This document shows positions 21,271-32,364 of a DNA stretch of 64,000 nucleotides, in pieces. The stretch spans positions 405,671 through 469,670 of the forward strand of contig NZ_LMKB01000005.1 of the NCBI RefSeq assembly GCF_001421165.1. Reading direction: 5' to 3'. Position 1 is the stretch's first letter; the number at the start of each line of letters is the position of its first letter. The DNA comes from Frigoribacterium sp. Leaf8. GTDB taxonomy: Bacteria > Actinomycetota > Actinomycetes > Actinomycetales > Microbacteriaceae. The translations under genes and the position numbers were made by a program. Below the pieces are notes generated by a model that was given only the letters and a program-made list of their open reading frames with translations, searched no databases and had not been told where the DNA came from.

Positions 21271-22407
21271 CGGCGCCGGCAGTTTGCCGAGCCCCCGGGT
21301 GATCACCTCGGGTGACGACGCGAGGCAGACGCGGATCCACCCCTCGCCGCTCCGGCCGAACGCACTGCCCGGCGCGACCGCGACGCGCTCCGACAGCAGG
21401 AACCTCTCGGCCCACGCCGCCACGTCGCCCTGCGACGCGTGGCTGACGTCGATCCAGAGGTAGAAGGCGCCGGTGGGCTCGAGGTACCGGATGCCGCGCT
21501 CGTCGAGCAGCGTCGTGGCGAGGTCCAGGTTGCTCCGATAGTGCTCGCGGGCGTCGGCCACGGGCTGGTGGTCCCCCACGACGGCGGCGAGGGCGGCGCA
21601 CTGGTCGGGCTCGGCGACGCAGCTGATGGCCGCCTCCTGGACCGTGCGCATCGTCTCCGCGAGGCCCTTGGGCGTCACGAGGTAGCCGACCCGCACGCCC
21701 GTCATGGCATAGGTCTTGCTCATCGAGAAGACGCTGAACACCCGGTCGTCGCCGTCGAGCGACGCCAGGCTGACGTGCTTCGGCCCGTAGGTGAAGTACT
21801 CGTAGACCTCGTCGCTGATGACCCAGAGGTCGTGCCGGCGGGCGAAGTCCAGCAGGCGCCGCAGCGTCTCCTCCGGATAGACGACGCCGAGCGGGTTCGA
21901 CGGGCTGTTGACGATGAGGGCGCGGGTGCGGTCGCCGACGAGGTTCTCGAGTTCGTCGAGGTCGGGGTGGAAGCCGAGCTCGGGGGCCAACGTGTAGGGC
22001 ACGGGCACGGCGTCGAGCATGTGGGCGTTCATCGTGAACGTCGTGTAGCCGGGGTCCGGCACCAGCACCTCGTCGCCGGCCGCGAGCAGCAGTCCCATCG
22101 TCTGGTGCAGGGCCTGCGTCCCCCCGACGGTGACCCAGACCTGCTCGAGGTCCACGTGCACGTCGTTCTCCCGGGCGAGTTTGTCCACGAGCGCCTCGCG
22201 CAGGGCCGGGATGCCGCCGTTAGGCGTGTAGTCGGTGCGGTCGTCGGCCCAGGCGCGGCGTGCGGCGTCGGCGATGTGGCGGGCGACGGGCACGTCGGGT
22301 TCGCCCACCACGAGCATGTCGACGCCGTCGAGCTGCGCCGCGAGCTCGTAGACCCGACGGATTCCGGAAGCGGGCACGGTGGTCATGTGGGGTGCGAGCT
22401 GAGGCAT
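21256..22407 (-). CDS. Class I/II PLP-dependent aminotransferase
   Basis: The 383-residue fold-type I aminotransferase has SNPLGVVYPEE substrate-loop text and the PLP lysine in FSMSKTYAMTGVRVGY. The VVGEPDVPVARHI opening resembles aspartate/aromatic-type members, but the amino donor cannot be assigned. The ATG at 22407 is supported by TACCGT six bases upstream (leaderless); MTTVPASG (22386) is an alternative. It is monocistronic and divergent from rpsT. Confidence 0.88.
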   Translation of the reverse strand: MPQLAPHMTTVPASGIRRVYELAAQLDGVDMLVVGEPDVPVARHIADAARRAWADDRTDYTPNGGIPALREALVDKLARENDVHVDLEQVWVTVGGTQALHQTMGLLLAAGDEVLVPDPGYTTFTMNAHMLDAVPVPYTLAPELGFHPDLDELENLVGDRTRALIVNSPSNPLGVVYPEETLRRLLDFARRHDLWVISDEVYEYFTYGPKHVSLASLDGDDRVFSVFSMSKTYAMTGVRVGYLVTPKGLAETMRTVQEAAISCVAEPDQCAALAAVVGDHQPVADAREHYRSNLDLATTLLDERGIRYLEPTGAFYLWIDVSHASQGDVAAWAERFLLSERVAVAPGSAFGRSGEGWIRVCLASSPEVITRGLGKLPAPGDPR

Positions 22408-22413
22408 GATGGC

Positions 22414-22419
22414 ACGGTA
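22414..22419 (-). promoter_or_regulatory. -10 element of the aminotransferase gene
   Basis: The minus strand reads TACCGT-gccatc-ATG. The spacing predicts a leaderless mRNA starting at 22407. Confidence 0.5.
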
Positions 22420-22456
22420 CCCCGCACGACACGGCACGCCGACCGGTCGACGTTCG

Positions 22457-22485
22457 TTGAGAGTCGGGCTCGCTGCTGGTAACGT
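22457..22485 (+). promoter_or_regulatory. Sigma-70-type promoter of rpsT
   Basis: TTGAGA (22457-22462) and TAACGT (22480-22485) are separated by 17 bases, the best -35/-10 pair in the window. It implies a 5' leader of about 160 bases before rpsT, room for S20 autoregulation. Confidence 0.65.
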
Positions 22486-22650
22486 TGCCTGTTGGCTTGC
22501 GCGTTACGTCTGCAGTGGCGGAACGCGATCGCAGCCGAGAGCCGCTCCGGTGGCCATCACCGGCGGCAGCACCGGGTCGACCGATTCACGTCGGTCGGAC
22601 GCTCGGCTGGCGCACATCGTCCGATACTCAGAATCCAGAAAGTAGTTCAC

Positions 22651-22911
22651 GTGGCAAACATCAAGTCGCAGATCAAGCGCATCGGCACCAACAAGAAGGC
22701 CCAGGACCGCAACCGCGCCGTCAAGAGCGAGCTCAAGACCGCCGTCCGCGCCACCCGCGAGGCCATCGCCGCCGGCGATAAGGACAAGGCCACCTCGGCT
22801 CTGCTCCTCGCGTCGAAGAAGCTCGACAAGGCCGCCAGCAAGGGCGTCATCCACCAGAACCAGGCCGCGAACCGCAAGTCGTCCATCGCGAAGCAGGTCG
22901 GCGCCCTCTAG
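22651..22911 (+). CDS. rpsT: 30S ribosomal protein S20
   Basis: This 86-residue basic protein binds 16S rRNA early in 30S assembly. The sequence opens [20 protein letters not shown] and ends [13 protein letters not shown], typical of bS20. The start is GTG at 22651; the same frame is open back to 22492, but that text is unlike any S20. It is single-copy, monocistronic, and followed by a strong palindromic terminator. Confidence 0.97.
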   Translation: MANIKSQIKRIGTNKKAQDRNRAVKSELKTAVRATREAIAAGDKDKATSALLLASKKLDKAASKGVIHQNQAANRKSSIAKQVGAL

Positions 22912-22938
22912 GCTCCCCTCCCCCGAGCCCCCGGGCTC

Positions 22939-22982
22939 GACGACGAAGGCCCCGTCTCGATCGAGACGGGGCCTTCGTCGTC
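22939..22982. terminator. Bidirectional terminator, 44-bp perfect palindrome
   Basis: From 22939 to 22982 the sequence is a perfect palindrome with 22-base arms centred on TCGATCGA. It contains AAGGCCCCGTCTCGA and its complement. It lies between the convergent rpsT and holA genes and would end transcription from both sides. Confidence 0.9.
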
Positions 22983-23028
22983 CCCGTTCGCCCGCAGGAC
23001 AGGCGACCGGACGGTCAGGAGGCGCGAC

Positions 23029-24063
23029 TCACGACAGCAGCGAACCGCGCGTCGAGATCATGGTCACCATCCGCTCGAGCGCGTACACTGGATCGCGCTC
23101 GGCGCCCTTGACGGCCGCGTCGGTCTCGGCGAGCAGCTCGATGCACCGGCCCAGCCCGTCCTCGGTCCAGCCCCGGAGGTCTCGTTGTGCCCGTTCGACC
23201 TGCCACGGGGCGAGTCCGAAGCGCGAGGCGAGTTGACCCGAGCCGCCGTAGGAGCCCTGCACCTTGGCCATGGTGCGGATCTTCATCGCGAACGCCGCCA
23301 CCACGGGCACGGGATCGGCCCCGGTCGACAACGCGTGGCGGAGCAGGACCAGAGCCTCGCCCTGCTGACCTGCGATGGCCGCGTCGGCCACCTTGAAGGC
23401 GTTGGTCTCGACCCGACCCGAGTAGTACTTCTCGACCGTGGCCTCGGTGATCTCGGCCGCGGCGTCGCTGATCAGCTGCTGGCACGCGCTGGCGAGCTCG
23501 GCCAGGTCGTCGTTGAAGGCCGTCACGAGCGCCCGGAGGGCCCCCTGCGAGATGCGACGCCGTTCGGCGGCGAACTCGGCGGCCGCGAACTCGAGCTTCT
23601 CGGTGTCTTTCTTGAGCTCGGCGCAGACGACCTCGAGCCCGCCGCCGGTGCCGCCCCGGACGGCGTCGAGCAGCTTCTTGCCGCGGACCCCGCCTCCGTG
23701 GCGCAACACGAGGGTCGTGTCGTCGGCGGGCGTGTCGAGGTAGCGCAGCGTCTCGGTGAGGAAGGCGTCGGTGCACTTCTCGACGTTCGAGACGCGGATG
23801 AGACGTGGCTCGGCGAAGAGCGACGGGCTCGCCAGCGTCACGAGCTCGCCGGGCTGGTAATGGTCGGCCTCGAGATCGTGCACCTCGAGGCTGGGGTCTT
23901 CGGCGACGAGCTGGTCGCGCAGCTGGCGCGAGGCACGGTCGGCGAGGAACTGCTCCGGCCCGCTCACGAGCACCACGGCCGCGGGGCGGATCTTGTCCCA
24001 CCCGACCTGGTCGATCGCGACCGAGGCCTTCTTCGCCGTCTTGCCACTCGCTCGCGCTGCCAT
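23029..24063 (-). CDS. holA: DNA polymerase III subunit delta
   Basis: HolA opens the sliding clamp within the clamp loader. The segment from ATG 24063 (MAARASGKTAKKASVAIDQV) encodes 344 residues with delta-type features: VVLVSGPEQFLADRA, LFAEPRLIRVSNVEK and the C-terminal YSGRVETNAFKVADA region. A plausible GAGAGG lies a few bases before the ATG. The same frame is continuous with comEC upstream with no stop codon, so the protein may be made by internal initiation, as a fusion, or both. Confidence 0.88.
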   Translation of the reverse strand: MAARASGKTAKKASVAIDQVGWDKIRPAAVVLVSGPEQFLADRASRQLRDQLVAEDPSLEVHDLEADHYQPGELVTLASPSLFAEPRLIRVSNVEKCTDAFLTETLRYLDTPADDTTLVLRHGGGVRGKKLLDAVRGGTGGGLEVVCAELKKDTEKLEFAAAEFAAERRRISQGALRALVTAFNDDLAELASACQQLISDAAAEITEATVEKYYSGRVETNAFKVADAAIAGQQGEALVLLRHALSTGADPVPVVAAFAMKIRTMAKVQGSYGGSGQLASRFGLAPWQVERAQRDLRGWTEDGLGRCIELLAETDAAVKGAERDPVYALERMVTMISTRGSLLS

Positions 24064-26514
24064 GCTGCCTCTCGGACGTCGTCCCACGGACGCGGGGCCC
24101 GCCGCGCCTCCTCCGATGCTAGAGGACGCCACCGACGTGTCGGACGCGCGATCTCGACCCGCGGACCCCGCGTGCTCCCGCCAGATCCGCAGGCCGACGT
24201 CGCCGCCGTCACGGCCGACGGGCGTGACGGCGGCCTGACCCGCCTCGTCGCTGCGGACCACGACTCCCCCGCCGTCCCGGACCAGGTCGAGCGCGACGTC
24301 GGTCGGGTGCCCGTAGGAGTTGTCGGCCCCCACGCCCACCAGGCCGACGCGGGCCGACACCCGCTCGTACAACTCGGCGTGCTGGTCCGCCGACCCGTGG
24401 TGCGAGACCTTCAGGACGTCGACCCGCCCGAGCCCCTCGTCGCCGTCGGGTGACGAGGCCAGACGGCGTTGGGCGGTCTCACCGAGATCGCCGAGGGCCA
24501 GCAGGGAGAGGCAGCCGACCCGGCAGGACCCGCCAGGGTCGAGGCGCACCACGAGGCTGGCGTCGTTGCCCGCCGGGGTCGCGGTGGGCGGCCAGAGGAG
24601 CCGCCACGTGTGGTCGCCGAGGCGTCCCCGGGTGCCGACCCGCGCCTCCTGGACCTCGGCGCCACCGCCGCGCAGGGCGGTCACGACCTCGGCGTCGTCC
24701 GAGCGCCCCACGGGCCCGACGAGGGCCGTGCCGACCCGGCCGACGACCGAGCCGATCGCCCCGACGTGGTCACGGTCGAAGTGGGTGAGCACGAGCAGGT
24801 CGACGTGGCGCACGCCGAACGTCGAGAGGCAGCGGTCGACGGCGGCCTCGTCGTCACCCACGTCGATCAAGGCGACGGCCCGCGCGCTGCGGACGAGCAC
24901 GGCGTCGCCCTGCCCCACGTCGCACTGGGCGACGACCCAGTCGTCGGGAACGGAGGCGCGGGTCACCACGGTGCGCCCGCCCACCACCCCGACGGTGGCC
25001 ACCAGCACGCCCACCAGCAGCGTCGTCGCGACGGCCCGCAGGCGGCCGCGGGCCCGGGCCACCACGGCGACCACGACGAGGGCCGTCACGCCGACCAGGG
25101 AGGCGACGCCGAGCGCCGAGGCGTCCCACCCGAGTCGCGTGCCCGGCCAGGTCGACGCCGACCGGGCGACGGCCGCGACCCAGGACGACGGCAGCCACGA
25201 GGCCCACGCGACGGCCGCGGCGGTCGCGGACGCCCAGGGCGCGAGCACGCAGACGACGAGCCCACCCACGGTCGCCACCGGAGCCGCCGGGCCGGCCAGC
25301 ACGTTCGCGGCGACGCCGTGCAGGGCGATGCTCGGTTCGAGGGCGAGCAGCACGGGCTGGCAGGCGAGCTGCGCGGCCGTGGGGACGGCGAGGGCCGCCG
25401 CCACGGGTTCGGGCACGAGGCGCGCCAGCAGGGCGGTCAGCGGCCCTCCGAGCACGACGAGCCCCGACGTCGCGAGGACCGACAGGACGAAGGCGAGGTC
25501 GCGGGCCAACCACGGGTCCGCGAACAGCAGCCCGGCGACCGCCAGCGCGATCACGGGCACACCGGCGATCGGCCGTGCCACGGCGAGGTGCACGAGGACG
25601 AGCACCGCCATGACGGTGGCCCGGACGATGCTCGGCTCGGGCGTGACGAGCACGACGAACGCCACCAACACGACGACGGCCATCGCGAGTCGCAGCAACC
25701 GCGGGACCCTCAGCACCGACCCGACGAGCACCACGAGTGCGACCAGCACGGCGCAGTTCGAGCCCGACACGGCCGTCAGGTGGCTGAGCGACGCCTGCGT
25801 CATGTCGTCGTCGAGGTCGTCGGGCACCCCCGACATGTCGCCGATCGCGAGCCCGGGCAGCAGGGCCCCGCCGTCACCCGGCAGGTCTGCGGCCACGGCA
25901 CGGAAGGCCGAGCGGAGCCCGTTCGACCAGGCCGACGTCCGCCCGGGCTCGGCGCGGACGCCGAGCGGCTCGACCGCCCGCCCCTCGAACGCGACCGACT
26001 CGCCGTACCTCACCGGGCCCAGGACGAGCCGGGCCGACACCCGGGCCCCGATCTCGGCCGACCGGCGACCGTCGAGGCGCGCCCCGAACACCCGCACCGG
26101 GACGCGGTCCCCGAGGGCCACGGTCCCCGCGCCGACGTCGAGTCGGTCGACCGACATCGTCAGGACGTCGGACCGCGCCTCGACCCGGTCGAGCAGGCGC
26201 CCCTCGACGGTGACCGCGTGCCCCACCGACGTCGTGAGCCCCGACGGGTGACGGCGGTCGTCGCGCACCGCCGCCTGGCCCGTGAGCCCGGCACACGCCC
26301 CGGCACTCAGGGCCACCACCAGCAGGACCTGCCCGGCGGCGAGGGCGCCCACCCGCGCCACGAGCACGAGCCCGACCGCGACGACGCAGACGACGAGGGC
26401 GACGGCGGCCACGACGGGCGACAGCCCCGGCCGGGTCGAACCCACGGCGAGCCCGACCCACGCCACGGCCACCGGCACCCCGAGCCGCAGGTCGAGGACG
26501 CGACCGGGCGTCAC
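23029..26514 (-). CDS. comEC: ComEC/Rec2 competence protein, frame continuous with HolA
   Basis: The frame runs 1161 codons. Residues 1-~780 are ComEC: multiple membrane segments, the Competence domain, then a metallo-beta-lactamase-like domain with LTHFDRDHVGAIG and LKVSHHGSADQH. ComEC forms the inner-membrane channel for single-stranded DNA uptake. After a ~35-residue Ser/Gly/Arg linker the frame enters HolA (from 24063). I read the codons from 24240 to 24061 and found no in-frame stop. The GTG start at 26514 overlaps the comEA stop (GTGA region). ComEC alone would be about 817 residues; a missing or mutated stop codon is the simplest history. Confidence 0.8.
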   Translation of the reverse strand: MTPGRVLDLRLGVPVAVAWVGLAVGSTRPGLSPVVAAVALVVCVVAVGLVLVARVGALAAGQVLLVVALSAGACAGLTGQAAVRDDRRHPSGLTTSVGHAVTVEGRLLDRVEARSDVLTMSVDRLDVGAGTVALGDRVPVRVFGARLDGRRSAEIGARVSARLVLGPVRYGESVAFEGRAVEPLGVRAEPGRTSAWSNGLRSAFRAVAADLPGDGGALLPGLAIGDMSGVPDDLDDDMTQASLSHLTAVSGSNCAVLVALVVLVGSVLRVPRLLRLAMAVVVLVAFVVLVTPEPSIVRATVMAVLVLVHLAVARPIAGVPVIALAVAGLLFADPWLARDLAFVLSVLATSGLVVLGGPLTALLARLVPEPVAAALAVPTAAQLACQPVLLALEPSIALHGVAANVLAGPAAPVATVGGLVVCVLAPWASATAAAVAWASWLPSSWVAAVARSASTWPGTRLGWDASALGVASLVGVTALVVVAVVARARGRLRAVATTLLVGVLVATVGVVGGRTVVTRASVPDDWVVAQCDVGQGDAVLVRSARAVALIDVGDDEAAVDRCLSTFGVRHVDLLVLTHFDRDHVGAIGSVVGRVGTALVGPVGRSDDAEVVTALRGGGAEVQEARVGTRGRLGDHTWRLLWPPTATPAGNDASLVVRLDPGGSCRVGCLSLLALGDLGETAQRRLASSPDGDEGLGRVDVLKVSHHGSADQHAELYERVSARVGLVGVGADNSYGHPTDVALDLVRDGGGVVVRSDEAGQAAVTPVGRDGGDVGLRIWREHAGSAGRDRASDTSVASSSIGGGAAGPASVGRRPRGSMAARASGKTAKKASVAIDQVGWDKIRPAAVVLVSGPEQFLADRASRQLRDQLVAEDPSLEVHDLEADHYQPGELVTLASPSLFAEPRLIRVSNVEKCTDAFLTETLRYLDTPADDTTLVLRHGGGVRGKKLLDAVRGGTGGGLEVVCAELKKDTEKLEFAAAEFAAERRRISQGALRALVTAFNDDLAELASACQQLISDAAAEITEATVEKYYSGRVETNAFKVADAAIAGQQGEALVLLRHALSTGADPVPVVAAFAMKIRTMAKVQGSYGGSGQLASRFGLAPWQVERAQRDLRGWTEDGLGRCIELLAETDAAVKGAERDPVYALERMVTMISTRGSLLS

Positions 26515-27215
26515 ACCCGCACCCGCTCGCGCAGTGCCTCGAGCGTCTTCGGACCGATGCCCGGCACCCCCAGCAGGTCGTCGACGCTGCGGAAGCGGCC
26601 GTTCTCGTCACGCCAGGACAGGATCGCCGCCGCGGTCGCCGGCCCCACCCCGGGCAGCGTCTGCAACGCGGCGTCGTCCGCGAGGTTGAGGTCGACCGTC
26701 CCCCCACCGGCCCCCGTCCCGCCACCGGTCGCCGTTCCCCCCGCGGCCGACCCACCCGCCGCCGCGTTACCACCACCCGCCACCCCGTCGTCCGCGGTCT
26801 CACCGACGGCCGGCACCCGCAGCTGCTCGCCGTCGACCAGCACCCGCGCGAGGTTGACCGCCGCCTGGTCGGCCTCGTCCGTGAACCCGCCGGCCGCCGC
26901 GACCACGTCGACGACGCGGGCGCCGTGCGGCAGTTCGTACAGGCCGGGCGCCGCCACCCGGCCGTGCACGTGCACGAAGACGACCGAGGCACCCGCGGGA
27001 GATGCGGTGCCGGCCCCTGCCCCGGCCTCGGCCCCGGTGCCCGGCTCGACGGTCACGAGCTCGTCCGCCGCGCCTCCTCGGGTGGCGAAGGCCGACACGG
27101 CGACGCTCACCGCCAGCACCACGAAGAGCAGGACGACGACCGCCCCGACCCCCACGCGCCACCGCGGACCACCCGGCTCGGACGGGTCGACGGCGGTGCG
27201 GAAGCTGACGGTCAT
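26511..27215 (-). CDS. comEA: ComEA-type helix-hairpin-helix DNA-binding protein
   Basis: The 234-residue product has one N-terminal membrane anchor (about 23-45), a SLBB-like region (VVFVHVHGRVAAPGLYELPHGARV), a Gly/Ala/Thr-rich linker and a C-terminal ComEA helix-hairpin-helix pair (LNLADDAALQTLPGVGPATAAAI and DLLGVPGIGPKTLEALRERV). ComEA binds incoming DNA at the membrane and hands it to ComEC, whose gene follows immediately. TACCGT eight bases before the ATG may be a -10. Confidence 0.92.
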   Translation of the reverse strand: MTVSFRTAVDPSEPGGPRWRVGVGAVVVLLFVVLAVSVAVSAFATRGGAADELVTVEPGTGAEAGAGAGTASPAGASVVFVHVHGRVAAPGLYELPHGARVVDVVAAAGGFTDEADQAAVNLARVLVDGEQLRVPAVGETADDGVAGGGNAAAGGSAAGGTATGGGTGAGGGTVDLNLADDAALQTLPGVGPATAAAILSWRDENGRFRSVDDLLGVPGIGPKTLEALRERVRV

Positions 27216-27256
27216 GACCCGTCACGGTACGAGCGGGCGTCCGCCCGCGCGGACGA

Positions 27257-27290
27257 CGACGGCCGCCCTGGGGAGCCAGGGCGGCCGTCG
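27257..27290 (-). terminator. leuS terminator
   Basis: cgacggccgccctgg (27257-27271) and its exact complement (27276-27290) form a 15-bp stem with a four-base loop, 30 bases past the leuS stop codon and before comEA. A near-identical hairpin lies at 49902-49939. Confidence 0.8.
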
Positions 27291-27319
27291 ACGGGTGGGG
27301 ACGAGACGCCCCGAGTGAC

Positions 27320-29929
<2,610 letters not shown>

Positions 29930-30046
29930 GGGGCTCTCATTCACTGCTGGCAGTCGGTGCGGTGGGGGCGGACCGTCCGTGCGAGGGCACGGCGACGTGC
30001 GCCGGGCTCGGCGATCCTCGCCAAGGCTACCGAACGGCACGCGCCG

Positions 30047-31471
30047 TCACGACATGCGGACCGGGGCCCCGTCGGCGGTACGGACGCCGAGCACGGCGAG
30101 CAGGGCCGCCGCCTTCAGCTCGACCTCGTCGCGTTCGTCGACCGGCACCGACGAGATGGTGATGCCGCCGCCCACCCCGACGCGAGCACCCGCCGGTCGC
30201 ACGGGCCGTCCCGCACCCGCCGCCCGGGCCCCGTGCACGACGATCGAGCGGATGGTCATCGCCAGGCTCGCCGAGCCGTCGCGCCCGAGCCAGCCGGTCG
30301 CGCCCGAGTAGACCCCCCGGGGCGCTCCTTCGAGGTCGGAGAGCAGTTCGACGGCCCGTCGCTTCGGGGCACCGGTCATCGACCCGGCGGGGAAGGCCGC
30401 CTCGACGACGTCGGCCGCGGTGCACCCCGCCCCGAGACGGGCCCGCACCGTGCTGACGAGCTGGTGGACGTGCTCGTACGAGTGCACGGCGAGCAGCTCG
30501 GACACCTCGACCGTGCCGAGCAGGGCCACCCGGGCGAGGTCGTTGCGGACCAGGTCGACGATCATGACGTTCTCGGCGCGCTCCTTCTCGCTCTCGACGA
30601 GTTCGCGCGCGAGCACCGTGTCGTCGGCGCCCGACCCGCGGCGTCGCGTGCCCTTGATCGGCGCCGACGACACCCGGCCGTCGGCCGTCACCTCGACGAA
30701 CGACTCGGGCGACGCCCCGACGACGGCCACGTCGCCGATGCGCACGAACGACGCGTGCGGCGCCGGCGAGGACCGACGGAGGCGCGCGAAGGCCTCGAGC
30801 GCGTCCACCGGCCCCACGACGTCGACGGCCGTGGTCAGGCAGAGCTGGTACGCCTCGCCGGCCGCGATGGCCCGCCGACACCCCTCGATCAGGTCGAGGT
30901 ACTCGTCGGGGCGGTGCCGCCAGCGGACGGTGGGCGGGGCGGCGCGCCCCGAGGAGGCGCGGGTCGGCCCGGGCACCGGAGGCTCGGGCGGCACGTCGGC
31001 CCAGGTCTCGACCAGGGAGGACGCCCACGGGTCGCCGGCCCGCGCGACGGCCTCGACCGAGCGTGCGGCGTGGTCGAAGACCAGGGCACGGTCGACGTCG
31101 AGCAGGGCGAGGTCGGCGGGGTCCCCGTCGGCGGCGACGGTGGAGGCGGTGGCTGCCCGCCGGTGCCCCTCGGTGGCGTCGCGGTCGAGCAGCCGGCAGC
31201 CGAAGCCGTAGCCGAGCCAGCCGGCCCAGCCGAGCGGATGGCTGTCGGGCTCGACGTCGACCAGGTCGTCACGCACCGCCTGCCATAGCCGGTCGGCGCC
31301 GCCGTCGCGGACGTCGCCCGTCGCGGCCCGACCCCACCCGACGACCGAGCGGCCCCGCACGGCGCCCACCCCGGCGTCGCGCCAGACCACGTCGCCGGTC
31401 GCGGCCAGGTGCCGGACGACGGCCTCGGGGTCGCGCCACGGCAGGGAGGAACGGACGACCGCGGGACGCAT
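30047..31471 (-). CDS. pabB: Aminodeoxychorismate synthase component I
   Basis: PabB converts chorismate to 4-amino-4-deoxychorismate for folate synthesis. The 474-residue product has the chorismate-binding core with IKGTRRRG, where PIKGT (Lys rather than Ala) distinguishes PabB from anthranilate synthase, and FPAGSMTGAPKRRAVELL near the C-terminus. The ATG at 31471 is preceded by TAGGAT and seven bases (leaderless). It is divergent, 32 bases away, from pabC, the next enzyme. No pabA is in the window. Confidence 0.9.
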   Translation of the reverse strand: MRPAVVRSSLPWRDPEAVVRHLAATGDVVWRDAGVGAVRGRSVVGWGRAATGDVRDGGADRLWQAVRDDLVDVEPDSHPLGWAGWLGYGFGCRLLDRDATEGHRRAATASTVAADGDPADLALLDVDRALVFDHAARSVEAVARAGDPWASSLVETWADVPPEPPVPGPTRASSGRAAPPTVRWRHRPDEYLDLIEGCRRAIAAGEAYQLCLTTAVDVVGPVDALEAFARLRRSSPAPHASFVRIGDVAVVGASPESFVEVTADGRVSSAPIKGTRRRGSGADDTVLARELVESEKERAENVMIVDLVRNDLARVALLGTVEVSELLAVHSYEHVHQLVSTVRARLGAGCTAADVVEAAFPAGSMTGAPKRRAVELLSDLEGAPRGVYSGATGWLGRDGSASLAMTIRSIVVHGARAAGAGRPVRPAGARVGVGGGITISSVPVDERDEVELKAAALLAVLGVRTADGAPVRMS

Positions 31472-31478
31472 ACCCTTG

Positions 31479-31484
31479 ATCCTA
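31479..31484 (-). promoter_or_regulatory. -10 element of pabB
   Basis: The minus strand reads TAGGAT-caagggt-ATG, a leaderless arrangement that supports the start at 31471. Confidence 0.5.
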
Positions 31485-31503
31485 TGAGCGGAGACCCGAC
31501 CCG

Positions 31504-32331
31504 ATGAGTGGCGACCGGCCGGGTGGTGACGTGCTGCACGTCTGGCAAGGCGACGAGCTGGCGACGCCCGGGGGCGGGGGGGCGGCGGACGCCGACCCGC
31601 ACCTCCTCGTGGCGGACTCGTGGCTGGTCGACGACGGCTCGGTGCTCGCCCTCGACGTGCACCGCGACCGATTCGCCGGGTCGATCGCCGAGGTGCCCGG
31701 GGCGCCCGACGCGGACGAGGTGTCGGCGTTCTGGACGGCGGCCCTCGCGGTCCTCCCCCGGGCGGGAGCCTGGTTCCCCCGCGTCGAGCTCGTCGCGGGC
31801 GACGGAGCCGAGGACGGCGACCGGGCACGGCTGCGGCTGCGCCTCCGTCCCGCTCCCCTGCGTCACCGCTCGGTCGTCCTCGCCACGGCCGACCGGGACC
31901 CCCGCACGCGACCGACGGTCAAGGGGCCCGACCTCGCCGCCCTCGGCTCGCTCGTCTCCGAGGCGCGGTCCCGAGGGGCCGGCGAGGCCGTGCTGCTCTC
32001 GCCCGAGGGGCACGTCGTCGAAGGCGCCTGGAGCTCGATCGTCTGGTGGCGCGGGGACGCCCTCTGCCTCCCGTCGGACGACCTGGCGCGCCTCCCGGGC
32101 GTCACGGTCCGCAGCCTGACGACGCTGGCCGCCGTCCTCGGCGTCGACGTGCTGCACGACCGCACCCGGCCGGACGAGCTCGACGGGTTCGAGGTCTGGA
32201 GCCTCGGCGCACTGCACGGCATCCGCATCGTCACCGGCTGGATCGACGGCCCGGCACCCGCCGAGGAGCCGGGGCGCCTGGCGCTCTGGCGCGGCCGACT
32301 CGACCGCCTGCGACGACCGGTCGACGGCTGA
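31504..32331 (+). CDS. pabC: Class IV aminotransferase, likely aminodeoxychorismate lyase
   Basis: The 275-residue class IV PLP enzyme has a candidate PLP lysine in RPTVKGPDLAAL. The conserved C-terminal text EGHVVEGAWSSIVWWRGD also fits the family. Adjacency to pabB indicates it releases pyruvate from aminodeoxychorismate to give p-aminobenzoate. Branched-chain or D-amino acid aminotransferases share the fold, so the substrate rests on context. The ATG at 31504 is the first good start after a very short ATG frame at 31484. Confidence 0.8.
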   Translation: MSGDRPGGDVLHVWQGDELATPGGGGAADADPHLLVADSWLVDDGSVLALDVHRDRFAGSIAEVPGAPDADEVSAFWTAALAVLPRAGAWFPRVELVAGDGAEDGDRARLRLRLRPAPLRHRSVVLATADRDPRTRPTVKGPDLAALGSLVSEARSRGAGEAVLLSPEGHVVEGAWSSIVWWRGDALCLPSDDLARLPGVTVRSLTTLAAVLGVDVLHDRTRPDELDGFEVWSLGALHGIRIVTGWIDGPAPAEEPGRLALWRGRLDRLRRPVDG

Positions 32332-32364
32332 CCCCCACCGGGCCGCGATCGGTGCCTCGACGCG

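Noticed and set aside
22492-22650. N-terminally extended S20 starting at TTG 22492
   Set aside because: The added 53 residues resemble no S20. GTG 22651 gives the exact conserved MANIKSQ start.
24469-27318. 949-codon open frame opposite comEC/comEA
   Set aside because: Low-complexity His/Arg/Gly/Asp text, no start signal, and fully antisense to well-supported genes.
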